A stretch of DNA of 63,719 bases from a virus. The position numbers and the translations under genes were made by a program. The stretch lies in IMG/VR virus record IMGVR_UViG_3300043331_000518, positions 1 through 63,719 of that record, one strand, 5' to 3'. The notes under the pieces are model-generated. The model had not been told where the DNA came from and did not search any database. It was given only the letters and a program-made list of their open reading frames with translations. Positions 1-7,861 of the stretch are shown here, in pieces. Position 1 is the stretch's first letter; every line of letters begins with the position of its first letter.

Positions 1-97
1 CACTCACGTACGCCATCATCCTCGTGCAGAGGCTCGACGCCGCGCATGAGGTGGTCTGGCAGATCGGCTACGTGATCGAGGACTACGGAATCTTCGA
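1..97. repeat. 97-bp terminal direct repeat, left copy
   Basis: These 97 bases are identical to 63623-63719. A gene reads through the junction without a frame change, so the contig is best read as a circle of about 63622 bp whose ends overlap. The exact, short overlap looks like an assembly overlap, but a physical terminal repeat cannot be excluded from sequence alone. Confidence 0.95.
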
Positions 98-362
98 CTC
101 GGAGGTCTACAAGGTCCAGGTGGAGGAGGGCGATCACATCCGGATCGTGAATCTCACGGACGTTCTTGGAACGGGCTATCAGGCGAGCATCGTCGGTGAG
201 GATGCACCAACCGAGCTGCTCGGCCTCATGGAAGACCCACTCCACGTGCCTCATCCCGACCGGGTTGCGGTGCCGCGTGCTTGTCGCGGTCGGGTAGTCA
301 GGGCCGACCTTGGCGCGTGCCTTTCGGCGGCGACCAACCGCGGTAAGGCAGTGGAGAGATAG
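1..362 (+). CDS. C-terminal part of a secreted late protein (gene starts at 63436)
   Basis: This is the continuation of the gene that begins at 63436. Joined across the 97-bp overlap it encodes 182 residues with an N-terminal Sec signal peptide. The part here carries a beta-rich, acidic stretch (IVNLTDVLGTGYQASIVGED), then an Arg/Pro-rich tail whose composition changes abruptly near base 240, which may mark a frameshift or a poorly conserved end. It is the last gene of the rightward arm; the leftward arm ends only 60 bases further on, so both transcripts converge here. Function unknown; fibre-associated by position. Confidence 0.6.
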   Translation, partial: LTYAIILVQRLDAAHEVVWQIGYVIEDYGIFDSEVYKVQVEEGDHIRIVNLTDVLGTGYQASIVGEDAPTELLGLMEDPLHVPHPDRVAVPRACRGRVVRADLGACLSAATNRGKAVER

Positions 363-421
363 GGGGCAGGACCCCACGGTCACCACCCCCATTCGGCCCA
401 CCCGACTAGTAGCTCCTCAGC

Positions 422-634
422 CTAACGCGACGCGCTAGCCCGCTCCTCCTTCACTGCACGGTAGGCCACCATCTCGGCACAGGTGCTCAGCAGCACTTGG
501 TACTTGCGACCGTGCAGGGGGCGGAACACGACGTAGCCCACACCGGGTGCTGTCTCCCTGATCTCAAGGAAGCCAGCATTCTTGCCGTCGATGTGGATGC
601 CGGTCACGCGGATCGTCACGTCAACTAATGCCAT
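422..634 (-). CDS. Small hypothetical protein, last gene of leftward arm
   Basis: A 70-residue protein with an ATG start preceded by GGGAGGG. It looks like a small alpha/beta domain: a beta-rich N-terminal half (VTIRVTGIHI, YVVFRPLHGRKYQVLL) and a helical tail. No family recognised. It is separated from the upstream gene by the UUCG hairpin at 653-674 and ends 60 bases from the converging rightward gene. Confidence 0.65.
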   Translation of the reverse strand: MALVDVTIRVTGIHIDGKNAGFLEIRETAPGVGYVVFRPLHGRKYQVLLSTCAEMVAYRAVKEERASASR

Positions 635-652
635 TGGGTGCCCTCCCTGAAT

Positions 653-674
653 GGAGGGGGCCGAAGCCCCCTCC
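653..674 (-). terminator. UUCG-loop hairpin (terminator or processing stem)
   Basis: A perfect 9-bp G/C stem closes a TTCG tetraloop when read on the minus strand (GGAGGGGGC, TTCG, GCCCCCTCC). There is no U-run after it, so it may act as a weak terminator, an RNA 3' end protector, or both. It lies between the C39-like gene and the last gene of the arm. A near twin lies at 40660-40683 on the other arm. Confidence 0.7.
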
Positions 675-687
675 GGTTCACCCTTCG

Positions 688-708
688 CTAGATGTCGGCC
701 TTCTTGAG
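688..708. repeat. 21-bp direct repeat at a gene 3' end, copy 1
   Basis: Identical to 1139-1159. Both copies encode the last residues (LKKADI plus stop) of unrelated neighbouring minus-strand genes, so the repeat marks the gene ends rather than shared domains. Confidence 0.9.
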
Positions 709-1134
709 CCTGCTAACGACCCAAGCGCCCCTGACCCGTACACGTCGGTGACGGTACTGGCGCAGGAATACGCCCGTGGGGTTGTGGTTGTCCGCGAGCT
801 TGCGCCCCTTCAGCACTATGAAGTGGCGGGCGACCACGAGCAGGTAGTACACGTCAGGGCGACGCCTCCAGCGCGAGAGCCGGAGCCAGCGTGCCAAGGT
901 GTGTACCCCCTCCGGCTGAACTCGGTAGCGCAACACGCGGTAGCCCTCCTTATCCAGAGCGGATACCAGCTCGTGCGTGTAGATCCCGCGGATGGCGTGG
1001 CGACCGGTGATCGCACGCAACCTCTCCGCGGCGGACGCGGTGTCCATGCCCGTGATGATGGAGAGGGCGGCGGGGCCGCAGTAGTTGTTGTGTCGGCCTT
1101 TCGCTGCCGGTCGGGTTACTGTTAGACGTGCCAT
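688..1134 (-). CDS. C39-like/papain-fold cysteine peptidase homologue
   Basis: A 148-residue protein. It has the hallmark NNYCGPAALSIITG segment (Cys19 as candidate nucleophile) and a later RHFIVLKGRKLADN segment giving His104 and Asp115/Asn116, the order expected for C39-type and related papain-fold peptidases. The central Arg/Trp-rich part is unusual. It is cytoplasmic (no signal peptide). The ATG at 1134 was chosen because it follows the upstream stop by 4 bases. Its last six residues (LKKADI) are shared, at DNA level too, with the neighbouring gene 1139-1483. It could act on host proteins or be a non-catalytic relative; the motif reading is good, the role unknown. Confidence 0.6.
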   Translation of the reverse strand: MARLTVTRPAAKGRHNNYCGPAALSIITGMDTASAAERLRAITGRHAIRGIYTHELVSALDKEGYRVLRYRVQPEGVHTLARWLRLSRWRRRPDVYYLLVVARHFIVLKGRKLADNHNPTGVFLRQYRHRRVRVRGAWVVSRLKKADI

Positions 1135-1138
1135 CGGC

Positions 1139-1159
1139 CTAGATGTCGGCCTTCTTGAG
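1139..1159. repeat. 21-bp direct repeat at a gene 3' end, copy 2
   Basis: Exact copy of 688-708, covering the last codons and stop of the gene 1139-1483. Confidence 0.9.
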
Positions 1160-1483
1160 ATCGCTGATACAGGCATGAAAGCGCCTCCCGCGCCCAGAGT
1201 AGAGCAGGTGGCTCCTACCGTTGTGGAGCTGCTGCGCGCGATAGTCCTCAGAGATGCGCTCCGCGATCTCGAAGCCGGCGATGAGCAGGTGGCCGTTGTC
1301 CTCAGCAAGGTTCCCACCGAGACCACGGTCGATGATCTGCCTCAGCACCTGCGTGTGGTGCCAACCCGAGCCGCGCCACGGCGCCTGCTTGCCAGTGGCC
1401 TGCTCGAAGTCTGCGGCTGCCCCTTCCGCATCGTAGATGCTGTGCGACTCCAACTCTTCCAACCATTCGTGAACCTTCTTCAT
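1139..1483 (-). CDS. Hypothetical protein, 114 residues
   Basis: Starts with ATG after a strong AGGAGGTGAGCC ribosome site. Mixed alpha/beta composition, no Cys motif, no membrane segment. The N-terminus (KKVHEWLEELESHSIYDAEG) is amphipathic helix; the middle (GSGWHHTQVLRQIIDRGLGG) may be a small helical bundle. No family recognised. About 125 bases of AT-richer DNA lie upstream (1484-1608), including TTGTCA and a T-rich tract on the minus strand. That stretch could contain a promoter, but no convincing -10 box is visible. Confidence 0.7.
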   Translation of the reverse strand: MKKVHEWLEELESHSIYDAEGAAADFEQATGKQAPWRGSGWHHTQVLRQIIDRGLGGNLAEDNGHLLIAGFEIAERISEDYRAQQLHNGRSHLLYSGRGRRFHACISDLKKADI

Positions 1484-1608
1484 GGCTCACCTCCTGACGC
1501 ACATCCTAGCAGACCGCGTTTCAGCGAAGGTGGATTCTGGGCCTCAGCACGGTACCTAACCCTCGTACTGTCAGCGCCGAAAATAAAGTGCTTGACAAAA
1601 TTCGAGTC

Positions 1609-1818
1609 TCAGGTGCGCTTCGCTTCGATTGAACGCAGGAAGCAGTCCCAGCGGCACATTGTACGGCCCATGAGGAAACTACCGTTGTGGGCACGCATTC
1701 GATTCAGCCCACGAGAGCGGTAGTACGGGCGAGCACAGCGACGACACACCTTCTCCAGACAGAAGGAGCAACGGTAGAAGGCTGGAGCGGAGCACCAACG
1801 ACAGGGTCCTTGGGTCAC
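1609..1818 (-). CDS. Small zinc-ribbon protein with three CxxC pairs
   Basis: A 69-residue protein with CRWC, CSFC and CRRC pairs followed by a basic, aromatic tail. Spacing of the pairs suggests one or two zinc knuckles. The GTG start at 1818 overlaps the upstream stop in the GTGA arrangement that is common in this arm. Likely a nucleic-acid or protein-binding zinc module; function unknown. Confidence 0.6.
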   Translation of the reverse strand: MTQGPCRWCSAPAFYRCSFCLEKVCRRCARPYYRSRGLNRMRAHNGSFLMGRTMCRWDCFLRSIEAKRT

Positions 1819-2111
1819 GAGGGACCAACACCGCAACTGCTACACGGATTGGTCTGGTGTGGGTTGTGTTCGTTTCCCGATGGGCGATCAGCGGGGCAAC
1901 CGCAACGCCACCAGACATGCGTTGGCTCTTGGCAGCGCACCATCATGTGTTCATGGCAGGCTGGCCCAAGATCGGCGCACCCACAGAAGTAGGCTCGCGT
2001 CACACCATCTGAGAGGAACGGCGAACCGATCATCCCAACACACTTTTCCCTGCCACAGATACCGCAGGTGAGGTAGAGGCCCATTGAGCCTCTCGTCGGT
2101 CGTTCCTCCAC
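1815..2111 (-). CDS. Cys-rich zinc-ribbon-like protein
   Basis: A 98-residue protein with at least five Cys pairs or clusters (CGIC, CGC, CHEHMMVRC, CGC, CSSC), so probably two zinc sites. The GTG start at 2111 follows TAGGAGGTAGG; an internal ATG at 2084 is a second possibility. It sits directly downstream of the DNA polymerase gene and is translationally coupled to the next zinc protein. No family recognised. Confidence 0.6.
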   Translation of the reverse strand: MEERPTRGSMGLYLTCGICGREKCVGMIGSPFLSDGVTRAYFCGCADLGPACHEHMMVRCQEPTHVWWRCGCPADRPSGNEHNPHQTNPCSSCGVGPS

Positions 2112-2122
2112 AACCCTACCTC

Positions 2123-5100
2123 CTACATCACCGCGATGCGATCAGGCGTCACCTGCTCCTCAAGCTCCTCATCGTAGTCGTCCTGCGGGATCACGATGTC
2201 CGAAGCGAGGTCGCTTGGAAGCATCCCGCCCTCGTACACGCGCATCCCATCCACGTTCCAGCGATGCTTGCAGCCTTCCTTGCACGGTTCCTCCGCGTGG
2301 TACTTGCCCCAGTTGTACCCAATCTTGGCCTCAGTACCGATGGAGAGGTAGTGCTCGCCGTCTGGATCTTCGGGCATCGGCGTACCCACACCCCACTCTT
2401 TCGGGCACCAGAGCTGCTTGATAGGACGCCGCATCTCACGGACCACACGCTCGTACACGTAATCGAACTCGGCTAGTGGAACCTCAAGAAGAAGAGCATC
2501 ATGAATCTGGGCCCGCAGCGGCGTGCGTCCGTAGAAACGGTCCCCGATGTAGCTCTCGTGCTCGGGATCGAAGAGGCGCAGCATCACCTCCGCGATCACT
2601 CCAGCCGCTGTTGACTGTGGGTAGAACGCTACTACACGCTTGGCATCCTCACCGAGCTTCACCTCCCAAACCCTGTTCCCGAAGCTCACGTACTGACGCC
2701 CAGGCTTCGGTTTCCCGTTCAGGGGTCTGTAGTTGAGTACGTTGAAGAACCAATGCATGTACCCGAAGGGGTGCTCCTTGCCCCCGAGGTAGGAGTCCTT
2801 CGCCGCTCGCTCCCGCACTTGGGCCTGCCATGTAGGCAGCTTCGGGGCCACTCGGTACGCGACCTCCTGAACGCGCTCAGCCTCCTTGAGAGTAGGGAAC
2901 TCCTTCGGGAACTGGAGAACCATGCCGCGGATGGTAAGCCCGTAGTTGAACCCATGGTTGAACCGCTTGCATTGGTCGTACTCGTGCGGGAACCGGGCCT
3001 TGATCGCCTTGAGCTGCTTGTAGACGATGTGGTCAGGCTGGTTCAGGTCAACAGACTCACCTACCAGCACCGAAGTGATGTACGCGTGAACCCCGAGCTT
3101 CGCGAGGCGGATGTAGTTAGGGTCTCGGCTGAACCACCCAGTAAGCACCGCCTCGATCCCAGCGAAGTCAACCTCTAGGAGGACGCAATCTTCCTGAGCA
3201 ATGATGCAGGGGCGGAAGAGGCCAGCAGGACCATCGTCGTCATGGACCACGTTCTGGAGGTTGGGGTCCTGGCAGCTCAGGCGTTGGGTCGAGGGCTTGT
3301 GGAGGAACGTAGGATGGAGGCGCCCGTCCAACTTGGAGCGTGGATCGTTGTCAAGACGCTTCAGCGACCCCAGGATGTACGTCGAGTCCACCTTGCTAAC
3401 GCGACGCCTCAGGAGGATCTTCCCGTAGATCGGCTTGTCCCCCTTGCGTGCGAGCCTCTCTAGGGTCTCCTTGTTTACGGTGACGTGCCCGTCCTTCTTG
3501 TCGTGCCCAGGTTGGTCACCCTGTGCATAGATGTAGGTCAGGAGCATGTCGCGCGAGCCGGGGTTGAACGGGCGCCGGCGGAAGAATCGGTGGACGACAC
3601 GCCAGTCCTCAGAGAGGTCGGGAGCTGGAGCCACCTTCACGTGGGACCCCTTGCCCTTGATGCCGCAGTCCTTGCGACCAGAGCATCGCTCACCCTCGAC
3701 GTGGACCCAGTACGACTTGCAACGGTGTTTCTTGTGAACCCCCTCAGCTCCGCAGCCCCGACAGACCGTCACCATCAGCTCGATGTCCTGCTCAACCAGC
3801 TCCTCGCCCTCCTTGAGCTTCTTCGGGGGCTTGGCTGTACCGTTGATGGGGATTAAGGGGCGGAGAGTGTCGGGGACCAAGGCCCTAATCTCTTCGTCGT
3901 ACCCAGCCTGTAGCTTGGCTAGCTCATCGTGGGCATCGAGGAGCCTGTCCTTGTCCGCCAGTAGCCCCACCTCTTCCGCCGGGTGCAGTGCCAAGGTGTC
4001 GAGCTTCCACACGTGACGCTCGAACACGTGCCACATGTTGAGGCGCTGGAGGTGCTCGGTGATGCCGAACGCAACGCGCAGGGTCTGGACCCCATCGATG
4101 GCCGCATACTTCACGGGCTCGGTGTCGGAGAGGTGCTTCCAAGGACCATAGGTGCTGTAGAAGGGGGCCACGAACCCAAGGCCGCGTGGGAGGTCGCTCT
4201 GCAGCACATGCCACGCCCACATAAAGTCCCAGATAGGCTGGGCGACCGCGATGCCCTTCGAGCGCAGCCGAGGCACGTCGTAGTTCGCGTTCCAGAAGCA
4301 CTTCACCCCCAGCGCTTCGAGCAGCCGCTTGATGATCTCGATGTAGGGGCCGTGAAAAGGAACCGTGACGCCCTGGTTCCTGTTGTAGCTGAAGTTGACC
4401 CGCGTGATCTGGTAGTCTCGATCCGCGATCTTCAGCTCGCCCTCGTCCACCTTCTTCGCTTTGTCTGGTGTCTCGATGTCAACAGCAAGCCAGATGCCCC
4501 ATGGGTCCTCGGCTACAGCGGCAAGGTAGACCTCAGCCCACTCGCGGAACCACCAAACATCAGGGTCCTCGACCAGCTCGGTGTCTTCCACCTCCCACCC
4601 GTGCTCAGCCACATGCTTGGCACGCTCGAAGTCGAAGCGCATGACGCCGAAGAGGTTGAAGGCGCCGCGGGCGAGGTGGGATGGGTGGTAACTCGGGACC
4701 ACCCAGAAGCGGTTCGAGGGGTCGCGTTGGATGGTCCCGTGGAAGTCTTGGACCCTGACGCCCCTTTTGGGGAGCCCCAGGATGTTGCGGAGCGGGACTG
4801 CCCCAAGAGTAACCATGACCTTGTTGGTTACTGGACCAAAGGTTGGGTCACGGCCCGGAATCCAGGTGCCATCATCCGCGAGGGACGGGCCGGTGCCAAC
4901 ATCGATGACGCGCCCGCCAGCGGCAACCCACTTGTCGATCTGCCCAGCAAGGTACCGCTCCCTACACGTAGCAGGGGCGGTATACTCCCACGTAGTCTTC
5001 TCGATCTTGTTACCGGGCGGCTGACAGTTGATGATGTTGCCGATCTTGACTGAGGATCGTGGGATCTTCGACTTCTCCAGACCCCGGTTCAACATCCAGC

Positions 5101-5254
5101 CAGCTTGCCCAACGAACGCCTCGCTGCGCGCTGCCTCTTGGGAGCCCAACGATTCCCCAACGAAGAAGAATGGGGAACTGTCGGGGCCAACCGGCCAAGC
5201 GAACCCCTGGCCTATGTGCGCGAGGTCGCAGCCCTCACAGGATGGTAGAGGCAC
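2123..5254 (-). CDS. Family-A DNA polymerase with N-terminal uracil-DNA-glycosylase-like domain
   Basis: A 1043-residue replicative polymerase. Residues 1-215 resemble family-4 uracil-DNA glycosylases: the four iron-sulfur cysteines (C6, C9, C77, C97), a GES-G-QE motif near 33-40 followed by FVGQAG, and a YHPS motif at 189-192. A DnaQ-like 3'-5' exonuclease motif (AVDIETPD) is at 257-264. The polymerase core has motif A at 694-706 (VDFAGIE), motif B with K763 and the NYG at 770-772, and motif C HDA at 918-920. A Cys-rich insertion near 498-530 (CRGC and later Cys) may be a zinc ribbon. Fusion of a UDG domain to PolA is known in some phages (for example SPO1). It is the replication core of the leftward arm. 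GTG start. Confidence 0.9.
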   Translation of the reverse strand: MPLPSCEGCDLAHIGQGFAWPVGPDSSPFFFVGESLGSQEAARSEAFVGQAGWMLNRGLEKSKIPRSSVKIGNIINCQPPGNKIEKTTWEYTAPATCRERYLAGQIDKWVAAGGRVIDVGTGPSLADDGTWIPGRDPTFGPVTNKVMVTLGAVPLRNILGLPKRGVRVQDFHGTIQRDPSNRFWVVPSYHPSHLARGAFNLFGVMRFDFERAKHVAEHGWEVEDTELVEDPDVWWFREWAEVYLAAVAEDPWGIWLAVDIETPDKAKKVDEGELKIADRDYQITRVNFSYNRNQGVTVPFHGPYIEIIKRLLEALGVKCFWNANYDVPRLRSKGIAVAQPIWDFMWAWHVLQSDLPRGLGFVAPFYSTYGPWKHLSDTEPVKYAAIDGVQTLRVAFGITEHLQRLNMWHVFERHVWKLDTLALHPAEEVGLLADKDRLLDAHDELAKLQAGYDEEIRALVPDTLRPLIPINGTAKPPKKLKEGEELVEQDIELMVTVCRGCGAEGVHKKHRCKSYWVHVEGERCSGRKDCGIKGKGSHVKVAPAPDLSEDWRVVHRFFRRRPFNPGSRDMLLTYIYAQGDQPGHDKKDGHVTVNKETLERLARKGDKPIYGKILLRRRVSKVDSTYILGSLKRLDNDPRSKLDGRLHPTFLHKPSTQRLSCQDPNLQNVVHDDDGPAGLFRPCIIAQEDCVLLEVDFAGIEAVLTGWFSRDPNYIRLAKLGVHAYITSVLVGESVDLNQPDHIVYKQLKAIKARFPHEYDQCKRFNHGFNYGLTIRGMVLQFPKEFPTLKEAERVQEVAYRVAPKLPTWQAQVRERAAKDSYLGGKEHPFGYMHWFFNVLNYRPLNGKPKPGRQYVSFGNRVWEVKLGEDAKRVVAFYPQSTAAGVIAEVMLRLFDPEHESYIGDRFYGRTPLRAQIHDALLLEVPLAEFDYVYERVVREMRRPIKQLWCPKEWGVGTPMPEDPDGEHYLSIGTEAKIGYNWGKYHAEEPCKEGCKHRWNVDGMRVYEGGMLPSDLASDIVIPQDDYDEELEEQVTPDRIAVM

Positions 5255-5264
5255 CCCAGAGGGC

Positions 5265-5543
5265 CTAGGTCGTGGTGCCCGCTGCCTTCGTCTTCAGCTC
5301 GTTCTTGTCCAGCCACTCCTCCAGCTTCTTCAGGTTGGACGACAGGAGGGTATGGTGCTTCCCCCTCGCGAACTTCCAGAACGTCTCTCGCTGCAGCCCA
5401 ATCGCATTCGCGATGTCGGCCAGCGTCCTCACGTGACCGCACGATTGGCACGGTGTCTTGGCGACTCGCAGCAGCCGTGCGCGGAGGATCGCTGCGTGCT
5501 TCATCTGCTTCAGCAACGGGTTATCGTCGTCCAGCTCTGCCAT
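5265..5543 (-). CDS. Small helix-turn-helix protein
   Basis: A 92-residue protein with a CQSC pair near residues 33-36 followed by a clear helix-turn-helix (TLADIANAIGLQRETFWKFA) and a Lys-rich C-terminal helix. ATG at 5543 was chosen as the first start giving a compact domain; no strong ribosome site is visible. It lies 10 bases upstream of the polymerase gene and could be a regulator of this arm or a replication accessory. Confidence 0.65.
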   Translation of the reverse strand: MAELDDDNPLLKQMKHAAILRARLLRVAKTPCQSCGHVRTLADIANAIGLQRETFWKFARGKHHTLLSSNLKKLEEWLDKNELKTKAAGTTT

Positions 5544-5633
5544 TCGTTTGTCTCTAGTCCTGGTCTCAAGCCAAGGGTGTAGGGGCCCCATGCGGGCGAC
5601 CCCCACGATGAGTACGCGTCGTCGAGCCCTCTC

Positions 5634-6554
5634 CTAGGCCTTGGCCGGCTTCGGGAGCGGGGCCCTGCTGGGCACCTTGGCGCCCTGCTGGACAGGCACC
5701 TGAGGTGCGGGCTGCGAAGCAGGCACCGGGGCCGTGGGGGTGGGTGCGGTCGCCTGGGCCTGCGTCGTGGCCTGGGCCTCCCCGTTCCCGCCCGCTGGCT
5801 GGGTGTCGAACTCCGCGGGGGCCTTCTGGATGTTCTGGATGCGCGCGCGGCTGAAGATCTCCGCCTCGCACACGCAGAGGAACCGGGTGTAGTACGCCCC
5901 CGTCTCCATGTCACGCGGGATCGCCATGGTGACCTTGCCCGTCTTGCGATCGGGCTTCGTGCCCATCCGCAGCCGGTACCGCTGGCCGCACCCCTGCGTC
6001 CCTTCGACCGGACCGCCTCGCTCCGCGCCCTCCTCGGTCCTCCAGATGGGGCGCGTCGGGTCGCAGAACGCCTCGTAGGTGATGTCGCCCATGAAGGCAC
6101 GACCCCCGGCCTTGATGATCGCCTTGACCCAGGCGTGCTGGTTGCGGCTGTTGGGGATCAGGTTGAGGGCCGCGAGCAGGAACGCCATGTCGCTGCCGGC
6201 GGGCTCGTCGTCACGAACCCGGCGCTCCATGTTGCTCACGAACCAGTCGAAGTTGTCTCCGATGCCGACGCCGTGCGGGCTGTGGAGGATCACGAGGGGG
6301 CGCGAGGTGCCCTCCTTCCCCTGCCGCACGTCCATGAACCGGACTCCGAACCGCTGCTTCTCGCCCTGCTCGCCCGTGGCGAACTCGGTCCAGATCTTGT
6401 CTTCGAGGGCGATCTTGGGGACGCGGAAGATGTACCCCTTGCCCGGCTGGGGCATCTCGGTGAACGCACCGAACTGCTCGGGGAGGTTGTCGAAATCGAC
6501 ATCGACCTCCTCGTTGCGGAGGTTGAGGTCTGCGAACGACTTCGGGTCTGCCAT
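5634..6554 (-). CDS. Replication-cluster protein, possible ssDNA-binding protein
   Basis: A 306-residue protein. The first 215 residues form a compact domain with alternating beta strands (GKGYIFRVPK, RFGVRFMDV, RPLVILH) and two Cys (CVC) near residue 230. The last 75 residues are a Pro/Ala/Gln-rich linker ending in a basic tail. A folded domain plus a long disordered tail, next to polymerase and primase-like genes, fits a single-strand-binding protein, but I see no diagnostic OB-fold motif. It starts with ATG at 6554 after a GGAAGG site and has excellent GC-rich codon usage. Confidence 0.6.
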   Translation of the reverse strand: MADPKSFADLNLRNEEVDVDFDNLPEQFGAFTEMPQPGKGYIFRVPKIALEDKIWTEFATGEQGEKQRFGVRFMDVRQGKEGTSRPLVILHSPHGVGIGDNFDWFVSNMERRVRDDEPAGSDMAFLLAALNLIPNSRNQHAWVKAIIKAGGRAFMGDITYEAFCDPTRPIWRTEEGAERGGPVEGTQGCGQRYRLRMGTKPDRKTGKVTMAIPRDMETGAYYTRFLCVCEAEIFSRARIQNIQKAPAEFDTQPAGGNGEAQATTQAQATAPTPTAPVPASQPAPQVPVQQGAKVPSRAPLPKPAKA

Positions 6555-6599
6555 CGTTACTACCTTCCTTCCATAGCTAGCTAGCGTTGAACGACCTTG

Positions 6600-7121
6600 T
6601 TAGAAGACGGGGGGATCATCGTCGCCTTCGAGTGGTGGAGGGGGGACTGTCGGCTTCGGCAGTGCGCGGATGAGCTTCCTGGTGTCCGTGGTGATGGTCG
6701 AGGTGTTGGGGAGGAACAGGATACGGTTGGGGGTGTAGTCTAGCCCCCCGTGGCAGACTTCCCAGACCGTAAGAATCTCGCGTTGGGGGTCGGAGCCCAA
6801 AAGCGCTTGCAGGCAGCTCGCTGCGTTACGATCGAGGGATGTTCGGATCGCCACGATCACGTGGAGGCCACCTCCCTTCGAGCGCCACCAACGATAGTGG
6901 CGGAACCCGAACTTGCTGAAGATCATGGTGAGTTGGCGAGCATACACCTGCTGCCACGCCTCGAACGGTACTGCCTCGTCGATATCGAGGAGCAGCTCGT
7001 CGCGGTCCCCCACCACCACCTTGCAGTTGAGGTTGGTTGCCTTCGCCCCGATCTCGTCCAGAGTGATTAGGGTGTAACGGCGTGGCTCCTCGTCTCCGAT
7101 GTCCAACACGTCCCCACCCAT
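6600..7121 (-). CDS. Possible primase-polymerase-like (AEP fold) protein
   Basis: A 173-residue protein. It contains LLLDIDE (D46, D48) and, about 40 residues later, SKGGGLHVIV (H87). These resemble motifs I (DhD) and II (sxH) of archaeo-eukaryotic primases. A third acidic motif is not evident and the protein is shorter than typical PrimPols, so it may be a minimal or inactive version. The ATG overlaps the upstream NADAR stop (TGATG). No other primase candidate is visible in the genome, which makes the reading attractive. Confidence 0.45.
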   Translation of the reverse strand: MGGDVLDIGDEEPRRYTLITLDEIGAKATNLNCKVVVGDRDELLLDIDEAVPFEAWQQVYARQLTMIFSKFGFRHYRWWRSKGGGLHVIVAIRTSLDRNAASCLQALLGSDPQREILTVWEVCHGGLDYTPNRILFLPNTSTITTDTRKLIRALPKPTVPPPPLEGDDDPPVF

Positions 7122-7861
7122 CACCGCACCCCCTTCGTCTCTGCCCACAACTCTCGCCGCAGGATCATCAGTAGCTGGCCGAGCCTGTTCTGACCGACAC
7201 CGTCACACACGCCCCAGTAAGTGTCGTTCCAGTAGTTGCCCTCCACCAACTCGCTGGGCTCGGTCTTCAGGAGCTGGTAACGGAGCAGGGGGTCCGCGAA
7301 CTTCTGGCGAAGTAGGAACATCATGGCGTGCTCCTTGATGTGCTCCCAGTCCACCCGAAGGTAGGTTTTGGCGCGCCCCCAGGTCTTGGCGGTCCCCGGA
7401 CTGGGTGCCACCGCGATCCTGGTGAACGCGTTCATGTCCGTCATCTTCATGGCCTGATACCCGTGCTCCACGGTGCGACAGATGGCGACGGTGGGAGGGG
7501 CCCACCCGTAGGGGGCCTTGACCACCCCCTTCACCACCTCCATCCCGACCTCGAAGTTGAACACCGTCAGCACCGGTGACGGGTAGAAGTTGCTCAGGAA
7601 CCTCTCGGTCCCACGGAAGGCCACGATCCGTCGCAGGCTCGGTGCCGCCGCCTGAAGCTCCTCAGTGTAGGGGTCTGCGGGCAGTGCGTTGTTCATGGAG
7701 AGCTGAGGGGGGACCACGACGGAGGGTCGCACCAGAATGCCCCTCGGATCGCCTGACGCCGGATCGCCCGACGCGTTCCAATCTCTCGGCTCGGGCTCTC
7801 GCCCTCGCCTCGGAGAAGTAGTAGCTGTCTCGTTGCGAGTCTCGTCGTGGTCGTCGCTCAC
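7121..7861 (-). CDS. NADAR/YbiA-family protein (putative ADP-ribose glycosidase)
   Basis: A 246-residue protein. After a 75-residue disordered N-terminus it shows the NADAR signatures in order: FLSNFYP (88-94), TVEHGYQAMK (130-139), AKTWGR (158-163), LLRQKF (183-188), LVEGNYWNDTYWG (205-217) and GQNRLGQLLM (223-232). Family members cleave N-glycosidic bonds; NADAR proteins paired with DarT1-type toxins remove ADP-ribose from guanine in DNA. In a phage it could undo ADP-ribosylation by a host DarT-type defence, or act in NAD or riboflavin-linked metabolism. The GTG start at 7861 overlaps the upstream stop (GTGA), tying its expression to the recombination genes. Family assignment strong, role inferred. 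Confidence 0.8.
   Translation of the reverse strand: MSDDHDETRNETATTSPRRGREPEPRDWNASGDPASGDPRGILVRPSVVVPPQLSMNNALPADPYTEELQAAAPSLRRIVAFRGTERFLSNFYPSPVLTVFNFEVGMEVVKGVVKAPYGWAPPTVAICRTVEHGYQAMKMTDMNAFTRIAVAPSPGTAKTWGRAKTYLRVDWEHIKEHAMMFLLRQKFADPLLRYQLLKTEPSELVEGNYWNDTYWGVCDGVGQNRLGQLLMILRRELWAETKGVR

Noticed and set aside
1593-1598. Rightward promoter at a consensus TTGACA
   Set aside because: No -10 box at 16-18 bases and no plus-strand gene follows.
4000-5050. A long plus-strand open frame (356 codons) inside the polymerase gene
   Set aside because: It is the reverse shadow of a G/C-rich coding region; composition is poor and there is no ribosome site.
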